A DNA stretch of 64,000 nucleotides from the NCBI RefSeq assembly GCF_000226095.1, contig NC_016472.1, forward strand, positions 10,416,001-10,480,000, given 5' to 3'. Positions within the stretch are counted from its first letter, which is position 1, and the number at the start of each line of letters is the position of its first letter. Below, piece after piece: positions 46,981 through 56,841 of the stretch. The position numbers and the translations under genes were made by a program. The notes beneath the pieces were generated by a model. It worked only from the letters and a program-made list of their open reading frames with translations. It was not told where the DNA came from and searched no databases. The stretch comes from Thermothelomyces thermophilus ATCC 42464. Its lineage: Eukaryota; Ascomycota; Sordariomycetes; Sordariales; Chaetomiaceae.

Positions 46981-48750
46981 TCAAGCAGGTGGCCGGGATA
47001 GCCATCCACCGAGCTCACCGGGCTCCTCTAGGACCTTCATGTCTTCCTCCCGCAGTGCCAGCCAGATCTCCCAGTCCTCGTCCCCCTTGGTACCGCCCCG
47101 CCTCGGCAGCAGGGCCATGGCGCCCTCGTTCGGCACGTACGCCCGCCTGACCCACGCCGCCTTGGTCTTCCTGCTGTTGCTGCTGCCGCCGCCGACGCCG
47201 GGGATGGCAAACTCGATGTCTGCCCCCAAGTGGACGCCGACCGAGGCGTCTAGCCCCGCGTGGTGCCGCGCGATCGCCCGGCGAACGGCGGCGTCCACAT
47301 CGGGCCACGCAATGCGCCAACCTGCCCCGGCCCGGGCCTCCGCATCCACCACCGCGTCCGTCGCCCGCGCGGCGATGGCGATGTGCGCCTCCACCGCCGC
47401 CGGGTCGTCGTCCATCTGCGCGACGGCCCGGCGGATCCGCCACGCGGCCTCGGCGATCTGCGCCGTCGTCGCCCTCTTCGGCCCGCTCGTCTTCTGCTCT
47501 TCCACTTTTTCTTCTTCTTCTTCTTCTTTCTTGGGAAGAGAGCAGGAGGACAAGAGAGAACCGTCGTCGTCATCGCCGAGCCCGACCAGCTCGCGCACCG
47601 TGGTCCCCGCCAGCGTGCGGAGGAACAGGTTCCCCATGTAGCCGCCGCCTCTACCTTCCCCCTCCTCCTCCTTTTCTTCCTCTGCCAGGACCGACGCCAG
47701 CAGGCGGCCGCGGCCGCGGCTGCGGAGGTCGACGGCGGTGGCGAAGCGCGTGACGTCCGCTGGGCACACGCGGAGGCCGCCACGCCGGCCGCCTCCCGCG
47801 CGCAGGCGGGCACGCGTGACGTGCACCCAGACCAGCGCGCAGAGGGCGTCGGTGGTAGACGCAAAGGCGGCCGGGCCGTGGGCGGGCCGCAGGTGGGCGA
47901 GCACCGCGGCGCGCAGGGCCGTCGCCGTGGCGGCTGAGACGGTCAGGACCTTGGCGACGACGACGGGGCCGGACGGGGAGGCGGAGCTCAAGGCCGTTGT
48001 TGTTGTGGTGGTTGCCGAGGAGGAGCAGGCAGCAAAGTCGTAGCCGGGCATGGAGAGCGGGTTGACCGGGCTGGTTCGGGCGGCCCTGGCCGCGAAGGCG
48101 ATGAAGTCGTTCTTGCGCTTCTTGAGGCTGGCGATGCCTCCGCCGCCGCCGCCGCCGCCGCCACTTCCGCCGCTCAGCTCGTCGTCGGTGGCGAACAGCT
48201 TGAGGAACTCGACTGTTCCACCCCCGTCCATGACGCCGTGGTGCATCGAGAAGCCCAGGATCAGGCCGCCGTCGATGAAGGAAGCCCGCAACGTAACGGG
48301 GTGGCACGCATCGCCCGGGCCGGGCGCGGTCTTGGGCAGCAGCCAGAAGAGGCTCTTGATCATGGTATGCGCGGGGACGCCGAGGGCCGAGAGGTCGTCG
48401 AAAGACCAGGGAAACTCGGAACGGTTGATAATCTGATGGTCGAATACCTCATCCGGGAAGAGTTCCAAGTTAGAAGGGGTGCCGTTGCCTGGGTACACCA
48501 ACCGCGGTAGCTCGCCCTCCCTGGTATGGATGATCTGGCCGGCGAGGAAGGGTAGATACGACAGAACGCGGGCGAGTTTCCCTCGCAGATAAGCCACAGC
48601 GACTTCTCGCTCGGAGTCCGGAGCGCCGGGGAAGGGGAAGATGAAGCACCTCATGATGTAGTTTTGAGGCGCTGTGTAATCGAGGGCCGTAAGCGGTATG
48701 GTCTCGGTCAGGCTCGCGACCCAGGCTTCCTTGTCCGGTTTGGATTTCAT
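46981..48750 (-). CDS. BAHD-like (trichothecene 3-O-acetyltransferase family) acyltransferase
   Basis: A single-exon protein of 589 aa starting MKSKPDKEAW. The N-terminal half carries typical family features: LTALDYTAPQNYIMRCFIF, a helix ending LPFLAGQI, and the catalytic HxxxD motif (H171-G-V-M-D175) followed by GGG. The C-terminal part includes RAYVPNEGAMALLPRR and DWEIWLALREEDMKVL. Members transfer acyl groups from acyl-CoA to alcohols or amines, with the motif His as base; the substrate here is unknown. It is longer than the usual 450-500 aa because of low-complexity inserts: glycines near 195-207 and Glu/Lys runs near 390-420. No membrane segment or signal peptide is seen. No biosynthetic cluster partners are visible nearby. 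Confidence 0.82.
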   Translation of the reverse strand: MKSKPDKEAWVASLTETIPLTALDYTAPQNYIMRCFIFPFPGAPDSEREVAVAYLRGKLARVLSYLPFLAGQIIHTREGELPRLVYPGNGTPSNLELFPDEVFDHQIINRSEFPWSFDDLSALGVPAHTMIKSLFWLLPKTAPGPGDACHPVTLRASFIDGGLILGFSMHHGVMDGGGTVEFLKLFATDDELSGGSGGGGGGGGGIASLKKRKNDFIAFAARAARTSPVNPLSMPGYDFAACSSSATTTTTTALSSASPSGPVVVAKVLTVSAATATALRAAVLAHLRPAHGPAAFASTTDALCALVWVHVTRARLRAGGGRRGGLRVCPADVTRFATAVDLRSRGRGRLLASVLAEEEKEEEGEGRGGGYMGNLFLRTLAGTTVRELVGLGDDDDGSLLSSCSLPKKEEEEEEKVEEQKTSGPKRATTAQIAEAAWRIRRAVAQMDDDPAAVEAHIAIAARATDAVVDAEARAGAGWRIAWPDVDAAVRRAIARHHAGLDASVGVHLGADIEFAIPGVGGGSSNSRKTKAAWVRRAYVPNEGAMALLPRRGGTKGDEDWEIWLALREEDMKVLEEPGELGGWLSRPPA

Positions 48751-49391
48751 TGCTAAGCGTTGTCTTGAGTACTAATCGGGATGTATTTTTTTCTCTTTCT
48801 TTTTTTCTTTTTCTCTTTTTCTTTCTGGTCAGTGATGGTTTGTCGTTAATTAAGTTCGAGGAATTGCATAAGCACTCGGGGTTGAACTGCTCGGCGCTAC
48901 GCGGCCAACATGGTTATTTAAGAAATCGAGGTTTTTAGCGTGCTGAGATTTTGAGTCAATATAACTTTCCCACTGGTCAGGAAGCTGGAGGCCTGTATGT
49001 GTTTACAAGGAAAGAGCTACTCAGGTGCAAGGCGATAGACAAAGGGGGCAGGAGCACGCGCAATGGCCCGCCACAAGTGACAACATCTATCCTGTTAACC
49101 TTTTTCTTGCCTAGGGGGTTCATTGAATTTTCAGCGCGGCATCGGGCGGTCATGAAATCATACGTGTATTATATACAGCACTGCTTGAAAGAATTGCGCC
49201 ACTCTTTACGTCCGATCTCGTTAGGCAGTAATCGCAGCCTTGTTGGACGGGATCTTTTCTTTCTTTTACTGCCGGAACAAGGGCCAAGGTCTCCTTTGTC
49301 CCCGGACTCGAGTACGGATTACCTTACCTCGGTGGGGATTACAAGGGGGTAGTTGAGACACATAGATACACATTCACACATCAATACATAA
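48751..49391. other. Intergenic region next to the copia element
   Basis: Holds the presumed promoter of the acyltransferase, with a strong CT-rich tract at 48,786-48,830. A 133-codon plus-strand open frame at 48,951-49,352 has no recognisable motif and mixed composition; I do not call it a gene. CpA is normal here, so this flank was not hit by RIP. Confidence 0.5.
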
Positions 49392-49396
49392 ATAAC
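49392..49396. other. Target-site duplication of the copia element (left), ATAAC
   Basis: ATAAC directly precedes the left LTR and is repeated directly after the right LTR at 56,385-56,389. This fits the 5-bp staggered cut of Ty1/copia integrases. Confidence 0.85.
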
Positions 49397-49604
49397 TGCC
49401 GAACGCAGTGGGAGCTCCGGGAGCGTTGAAAGCAGTCTGCAGTAGGTGGCTATACAAAGGAGACAGTGCCTTGTTAAACTATCTACAAAGGAGACAAAAC
49501 GACTGATATTTATAGACAAAGGAACTAGTCAAAGCGTTAAACAGCCTTATATAGCTGTGGCAAACGCGTAGCTAATACGTTTAGAAGCTCTACAGCTTCC
49601 GACA
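49397..49604 (-). repeat. 3' LTR of the copia element
   Basis: Starts TGCCGAACGC and ends CTTCCGACA. Terminal bases form a short imperfect inverted repeat (TGCCG/CCGACA). The outer half keeps CpA and TpG; the inner half has G-to-A changes relative to the other LTR. Confidence 0.92.
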
Positions 49605-50279
49605 CACCCCCTAGTTAAACGCGGTAGTCGTTTAACTACGCTTTATAGTAATACTGTTCTTAGTATTATATCCTTTATCGCTCTTATCTTGATAGCTTCT
49701 TTAGGGGGCCTGCCTTCTGTATTTGGAAGTCTAAAAGAGTTAAGTATAGTAGAGCGATTCCTTTAAAGCTATAGATTAAATATAGCTATTATAACTATAG
49801 TAGTGATAGTATTACTAGTTTTAATTGTAATAATAATAATAGGATAATGCCTTTTATACTCGAATTAATAGATAACTTATTAGGTACGCCTATTATAAAT
49901 ACTATAACTACTAGTAGGTCGACTTTTACTCTTATAATGTCTTAAAAGTATAAGTGTACTAAAGCTTCCAAATTGTAAGTGTTCCTATTATCTCTATTCG
50001 ATTGATTTTATATTAGTTTTATAGTTTTCTAGCGCTTTACTAGTTATGTTAAGATCGTTCGAGCTGACTAAATATAGCGATATCATAGCTAGCGAGCTTT
50101 ATAAGGTGCCCTATAGAATATATATATAGTTAACTCTAGTAGGACGTTCTTTCAGTAAATATTATAATTATTCTAGCGTTAGCTCTTACTACTACTATTA
50201 TACCTATGGTTCCTATAAATATAAGGAGATATATACTAATTACTTATATATCTAATAGCTCTCATGATACTTATATTAA

Positions 50280-50687
50280 TTATAATAGTAGTCTTACTTC
50301 TTATATTAGGTTAGTAAAGGATTTAACGAAGGCTTTACTAGATAGAGCTAAGGCTTCTATAAGTCCCTAGATCCTAAACCTCTACCCCTAACATATAGGT
50401 AAATCGCTAATAGTTATATATAAGATCTTAAGAAGTTATATATAGTTCTATAGAATAACCTTAAACGTGCTAATATAGACAATATAGAGGAGTATAAGCT
50501 TGATAAGGCTAAACTTACGTGTTTTACGAAGATTACCTGCTCTATATATAATATCTTCTACTAGTTAGGTAAGATTAAGGAGGCTTGTAATACTCGTGTT
50601 AGCGTGTCTAATGACGTATCAGGCGCTACGTCATCGCCTAGCTAGGATAAAGGTAAGGGTAAGGCTATTAATCCTAGCGATAGTTAA
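50280..50687 (+). pseudogene. Possible opposite-strand gene in the copia 3' region
   Basis: Between the end of pol and the 3' LTR the plus strand reads as protein with few stops, all convertible from Gln/Trp codons. Pieces include SLDPKPLPLTYR, EEYKLDKAKLTCFTKIT, GKIKEACNTRVSVSNDV and a Ser/Lys/Gly-rich end (DKGKGKAINPSD) before a stop at 50,685-50,687. The upstream frame is unclear. The minus strand is also fairly open here, so the assignment is tentative. No family is recognised. Confidence 0.3.
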
Positions 50688-50744
50688 TAGTAGTAGATAG
50701 GGAGTATTAGGTAGTATTTTATTTGACGAATTTGACTTATCTTC

Positions 50745-53700
50745 TACCCCTTAGTTGCGTAAGCCTATAACTAATATCTTAAAGATTAAGGAAAGCCTTC
50801 TAACACTTAAAGGCTTATTAACTAAGTTATTTAATAAGCCTATCTACTAGTATCTAACTAGTTAGTAGATATATAGCTTTAAACGTTCCTTTTGCCGCTT
50901 CCTAGTATAACTATATATTATAGATATCTATATATTATAGGTAAGTATTAATATATTTGTTCTTAGCTATTACTGGTCTTATCGTTTGCTAATTATTATA
51001 ATAGATATTCTAGGGTTCCCTAAGCCTAAGATCGATATCTATAAATAGCCTTTTAGGTACTATAGCCTCTCTTGCTATAAGAGAGAGCGTTAGAAGTTCT
51101 ACTTTAGTGCTTAATGTTATAATAGTATCCTAGTATAATGCCTTCTATATAATAGGACCTTTAAATAGAAAGAAGATATATCCCTATAATAAATACCACG
51201 TATCTAGATTATCTATATATAAAGCGTCTCTAGCGATTATAAGTATCGGACTATCTAGTGCTCGCTTGCCTCTATATTAGATTAATAGGTAAGAGCTCCT
51301 AAATAGATATCTTACTACTTGCTATACCTCTAACAAGTAGTCTAGTCCTGGGTTAGTTAGGTATTAAGAGAGTACTAAATAGGTATATACGACATCTAGA
51401 CATAGTATAACTATATAATATAGGATTGATTTAACAAGCTTCTAATACTCTTTAATCTATATATTAGTAGCGCTCCCTTAGAACTTCTTAAGTTCTTTAT
51501 AGCTTAAAGGAGTTAGCTTATATATATTAGGCGTATCTAGCCTATATCTTCTTACTACCTTTCTAATATATTAGTTATAGACTAACTATATCTTATATAT
51601 AAGTCGGTCTTAAATCACCCTAATACCAAGGAACTAACCAATATTACCTTGCTTATGGACGTTATATCGAGCTTTAATTCCTTCTATTACTAGCGTAGCC
51701 GCTATAGCGTTACTTTTATAGAAGAAGACTAAGAAATCGTTAATATAGAAGATTAGGATAACTTATTTATCATAGCTTAAGAAGAGGTACTTCTCTTTGC
51801 CTAATGGTTCTATACCTAGATCTGATAGCATTTTATAGAATTCATCATACTATAAGAGTAGTAAGTCTCTTAAGCTATATAGAGCTCTTTATAACTCTAT
51901 ATATTTCCCTAGCTACTTAAATCCTTTTGGTAATTTGCAAACGATAGGATCGTCTTCCGGTCGTTTGGCGTTAAGGAACGCTTATACTACATCGAACTAC
52001 TTGACCTCTAAGTCAAAGTATATAGCAATCACTATTATTATATAGAACGACTATACCGCTAGAGTAGTTACGTACGTACTTTCTACTAAGCTAATATCTT
52101 ATAGATCTCCTTATATATAGATCCTTACCTTATACTTCTCTAAGAAACTATCCTTATTAAACTTATATATAAAGACCTATTTCAATAGGATAGGTTACGC
52201 TCTTGCTTACTTACGTAGTACAATCTTCTACATTCCCTTACTCTCTAAGTTATATATCTCCTTACAAGCCGCGTCTTTAAACTACTATCCTAATGGGTGG
52301 TTATATAGGTCTTACTAGTTAGTAAGAACACAAGCAAGATCGTTAATATACTAATATAGCTTATTTAGGGCTGCTCTAAGGTATATAGTATCCTTCCATT
52401 ATATAGCAGTAGCAAATACTATATATATCGTTCTTATACTCTAGTCCTCTAGGTAAGCTTCCTATTAATTAGGTAGATAAGTCTTATAGAACTGTTGCTA
52501 GAGTTCCTTAGTTATATAAATAAAGGAGTAATAGTAATTAACCCTCTCTTTATTTTATAGCCGTTCGCTTAACCGGATAGGGTCCCTAGGCTTATAAGCC
52601 TTTCTCCTACCTCTATCTCTCCTTGTAAGAGGTTGCTAAGTAGCTTTTCCTTTACTTCTACCTTCTAGAGGATATATTAGCTAATCCGGACTTCATTTAA
52701 CGCTCTACTCCTCTAGCCTAGCTAGGTATGATATATCGGTAATATTATCCCTAGCTTTTAGCTCTTCTATCTACTTATTACACGTGTTAGATTCTTCTAT
52801 AGAAGGTATTCCCCTGTTAGTTTCGACGGCTCCCCTGCTCTCCCTAGCATTTAGTTAGCTAGCTAATGACTAGGAAGGCCTTGATTTAAACCCTTTTACT
52901 TCCTAATAGATATCCCCTTTACTAGCCAGTATAGGGCAAGTTACTAAGGGCTTAAGTATATATTTAAGGGTTAAGAGTTCTCTAAAGCTCTCTATTTATT
53001 TAGTAAGTTTGTCCATTACTTATATCTTTACTATAAGAGTCTCTAGAACTAATTGCTTACTTATGGGCTATATATTAGAGAGCTCCCTTATCCCTAAATC
53101 TTGACTCTATTAGAGAGGTTAGTCTACTATTAGACTCTCTTATAATAGAGGTAGCTAAGCCATTATAATAGAGTCTTCTATTGGTTATCGGGTCTATTAT
53201 GATACTTCCTAAAGAAAGTTAGTATCTTAGGAATCTTTGCTAAGATCGAATTGATTAACTTCCTAGCTTACTATTACTAGTGACGACTCTATCGGCTACT
53301 CTTTACCTAGATAGTAGAAAGTTTTCTTATTAAAGCGAATGTTATAAGTTATAATGATCTTATTAAGCTTAGGTATCTAAATATAATGGATATTAAATAT
53401 ATAATATCCTATGAGATACCTTATTAGTCTATATAATAGTACCTTAAAGTTCTTTATACGCTGCTTAGCTTCCTTATCCCTATAGAGGATATATGCCTAG
53501 TATTTATATATAAAGATGCTACTCTAGTCCAGGTATAAGTCGCTAGTTGATATAATTATTAAGCTAGGTTCGTACTAGTAAAAATATTATTTAAACTAGC
53601 TATAGAGCACTTCGTTAGGAGTTTTAAATAAGTAAGTATAGCTTAGGCTTATTATATATAAGTATACTACCACTTGTACGCTCTCTAATTAGAGCTTTAT

Positions 53701-56170
53701 AGGCAGATTCGCGCTATTAAATATCTTAATTAAGCGTAAGATTAGCTCTTGCCCTACTTGCTCTACTAGTCTATTAGGCTTATAGATATATAAAAGTAAG
53801 AGTTTAAGATTAATACCGCTTTTTATAGCCTAAGTCTAGTAGTATATTAGTATATGCCCTATTAAACTAATCGTCGTAGTATTATTATCCTGCTTAATCT
53901 TATAAATAGCGAGCCTATATTAGTATCTTACCTAGCTCTCGAAGTTCTAGATAACTCCTATAATCTAGTCTAGTAACTTTATTATTAAAAGGAAAAGGAA
54001 GAGCTTCCTACTATACTTATTAATAATTATAAGTAGCTATCGCGATCTATTAATCGCTTTAGGATGATTAAATAGATCTTAGGCTACTTACTAAAATAGG
54101 TCTATAGATTTCTACTTAGGTAGTGTTTTCCTAGAGATAACCTTACTTATATAAGTATAAGTATAGCTCTTATACTTAATACATACTGTCCCCTTAATAT
54201 AGATGTTTCTAGCGTTATTAATAAGCGCTTTTAACGCTTCTAATCTAAGGTAGCTAGCTCTTAAGTGCTAAAGATCCTTAATATTCTCTCTTATAGTAGG
54301 TAACGCTCGTATCTAGGACCTTCTACTATATATAGTAAACACGTTCTATAAGGATATATAAACGTTTATAGTACCCGCTTTACTAATTAAAATATAGTCT
54401 AGGAAGCTTAAGTAGTAAGAAAGTAGCTTATATTTAAGGAAGGTAAGATTATACTTACGTTCTAGCTTACAAAGGATAACGTCATTTTCTAGTATTCCAA
54501 AACATAATAAGCAGTCTAAGCTATAGTACTAAGTATCTACCTTAAGTAATAGAGCTTCCGAGATAATATTAATATAGAATCCTTCGACAATAGCGATATC
54601 CTTTAGTATTAACTTCTTAGTACGCGGTCTATATAATCTATCTAGAACGTTCTTGATTACCTAAGTACCCCTCCTATTAATGGGAAAGGTTATTATACCT
54701 ACTTTAACGAACTTAGGATCTTCTACCTTAATAAATATCCTAGGTAAAAGGAACTTCTTATCGTTAACTAAGTAGGTTATACTATATAAGTCTAATAGAG
54801 TGCTTTCCGAAAGGGGATAACGCTATAGAGCGATTATATTAAACGCCCTATAGTAAGTTAAGAGCTTACTAAGTAGTTAAGGGCTAATAATTAACGTATT
54901 AAGGGAACTAGAGTATCTTACCCTTAACTACCTAGAATAAGATAGCTCCCCCTACTTAGTAATAAGTTAATTTTTTAGTCTAGCTTACTTTAGCTTATTA
55001 AGCTTCTAGCAAATCCTCTTACACTCCTTGTCGGAAAGGTATAAGCGTTACTTATTACTATAGATAGCTTGCTTAAATATATAGTAGTCTACTAGATCCT
55101 ATAGATATCTTAGACACTTATAGGGATATCTTATATTATACTACTAACCATTATAAGAGTCTCTATACAAGTCTCTACCTCTCTTCTTACTACTCTTTTA
55201 AGCTATAGGAAGTATTAGTATATAAGTTATCGAGAAGATTCTATACTTCTAAGAGACTCTAGGTTATATATCGTTATTAATTAAGATCTTAGCTATTATA
55301 ACAAGGGTATTGAGCTCTAGAAGTAGCTATCCTATTCCATTAGCAAGCTCGATTTTTATCCTCTTGTTCGCTACCTAGGTTAATAAGATATATATAGCGA
55401 TAGCATTAAGAAAGGCGTAAAGTCCTTATACGCCCTATACTTCCAGGATATCATATTAGATAGCTTGCTAGAAAGCAATATTAAAGTTATAAATCTAACA
55501 CTATAGATTAACTCCTAAATACTTAGCTATATTAAGACTAGTTATATATTATATAGTAACCATTATATAAAGTATTATAATAGATAGTATAAGTATAGAA
55601 TAAAGCGCCTAGATAATCCCTCTAATAAGGTTAATATCCTTCTTCCTATACACTTTTATAGCTTTATAGAGCTTAGGATCCATAATATATACTAGCTAGT
55701 ATTATAGTTATCTTATCTGCTTACTAATATCCATGGTATATATAATATCTTTATAAAAGGAGTCTTATAGTTATATAAATTTAGCTATAACGGCTATATT
55801 AGAAGGTATTAAATCTATAGATATTAAGGGTAATAATCCTTCTAAGAGTTGCTCCTAGGAAGCTAGGATAAGGTTATCTCTAGCTTACTTACAAGTTAAG
55901 CGCTATAGAACTTCTAGATCTAGCTTATAGTCACTATTAAGGTTAACAAATCCCTATATACTAGCAAATTTAGCCTACGATTATAGTTTAATATACTATA
56001 AGTTCTAGGAACTAGGCCCTATAAGGCATATAAAAGTCTTAACTAGGATCTTAGATATAATAGACGTATTATCAAAAGTATATTAAAGTAAGGTAAGAGA
56101 GTTTGTAATAGAAGAAGCTACTACTAATATTAAAGATACGTCGGTAGAGGAGCAGTTAAGGCGTTAGGCT
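50745..56170 (-). pseudogene. Copia Gag-Pol polyprotein, RIP-inactivated
   Basis: Minus-strand order: gag region about 56,100-54,900 (not resolved in detail). A GAG-pre-integrase piece lies near 54,300 (KDLWHLRASYL-like). Integrase is about 54,250-53,250, with VCIKYKSY...SRKTLPK, SIDLF and a late LVEQVGQELILR segment. A connecting stretch has a LIGYYIFNIHYI motif. Reverse transcriptase is about 52,700-51,500, with FYINDFLVFF (family YVDDxL; one Asp changed to Asn) near 51,770-51,730. RNase H is about 51,300-50,800 (LSTKVELLTLSLIAREA; family LSTxEAEYxA), with a C-terminal LLTSQIPVD-LIK motif. Stops are TAG/TAA. Confidence 0.83.
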
Positions 56171-56176
56171 TATAAC

Positions 56177-56384
56177 TGCCGAACGTAGTAGGAGCTCTGG
56201 GAGCGTTGAAAGCAGTCTATAGTAGGTAGCTATACGAAGGAGATAGTGCCTTGTTGAACTATCTACAAAGGAGACAAAACGACTGATATTTATAGACAAA
56301 GGAACTGGTCAAAGCGTTGAACAGCCTTATATAGCTGTGGCAAACGCGTGGCTAATACGTTTGGAAGCTCTACAGCTTCCGACA
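56177..56384 (-). repeat. 5' LTR of the copia element
   Basis: A 208-bp partner of 49,397-49,604. Here the inner (left) half carries C-to-T changes, while the outer half is almost unaltered. It contains TATATAGC as a possible TATA element near 56,327-56,334. Confidence 0.92.
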
Positions 56385-56389
56385 ATAAC
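56385..56389. other. Target-site duplication of the copia element (right), ATAAC
   Basis: Matches 49,392-49,396 exactly. The sequence beyond it (TTACCATGTC) is unique, un-RIPed genomic DNA. Confidence 0.85.
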
Positions 56390-56841
56390 TTACCATGTCT
56401 TGGCTATATTTAGCCTTATGCTGCCTCGGGGACATCGGCAGCAAGCAGCCGAGCAACGATCGGCAGTATCCACCGACAAGCAAGTGAGAACTCATCAAAG
56501 GGCGACGCAGGTCGCCCGTGATGACCCAGAGAAAGAACAACAAAGACAGGTGAGCGTGTTATGACTATGGGCAAGTCGCTGGCCACACAAAGTAACAAAG
56601 CAGCGAGCAAGGTAGGGTCAGAATGGAAGAAGTACAAGAGCCGAGCTTCGTACCCCAACTAATTAATCATTACCCAGACACTGGAACATAAACAGGTACT
56701 GTACATACATACATACAATCCATTCTCACAATCAAAATGACTTGGGAAAAGGAAAGAAAACCATATCATCACGACAGGAAGTAGTAGTAATGCGCCGCCC
56801 TCCCCCCTCTTCCCTGCCTCATTAACTGTTTGTTCATTCGT
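56390..56841. other. Intergenic region, catalase 3' side
   Basis: Unique DNA of normal dinucleotide composition between the copia insertion and the catalase stop codon. A short CATA/GTAC repeat is at 56,700-56,716. No gene is supported. Confidence 0.5.

Larger units (their letters stand above)
49397..56384 (-). mobile_element. Ty1/copia LTR retrotransposon, 6,988 bp, RIP-degraded, with ATAAC duplication
   Basis: 208-bp LTRs (49,397-49,604 and 56,177-56,384) with TG...CA ends flank an interior coding on the minus strand in copia order: gag, integrase, reverse transcriptase, RNase H. The pol frame ends near 50,745, leaving about 1.1 kb before the 3' LTR that holds a possible opposite-strand gene. 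The interior is heavily RIP-mutated; the LTRs are only partly so. The insertion point is between the acyltransferase and catalase genes, about 450 bp from the catalase stop codon. Confidence 0.92.

Noticed and set aside
48951-49352. 133-codon plus-strand frame
   Set aside because: No recognisable domain and composition like spacer DNA; it lies across the promoter region of the acyltransferase.
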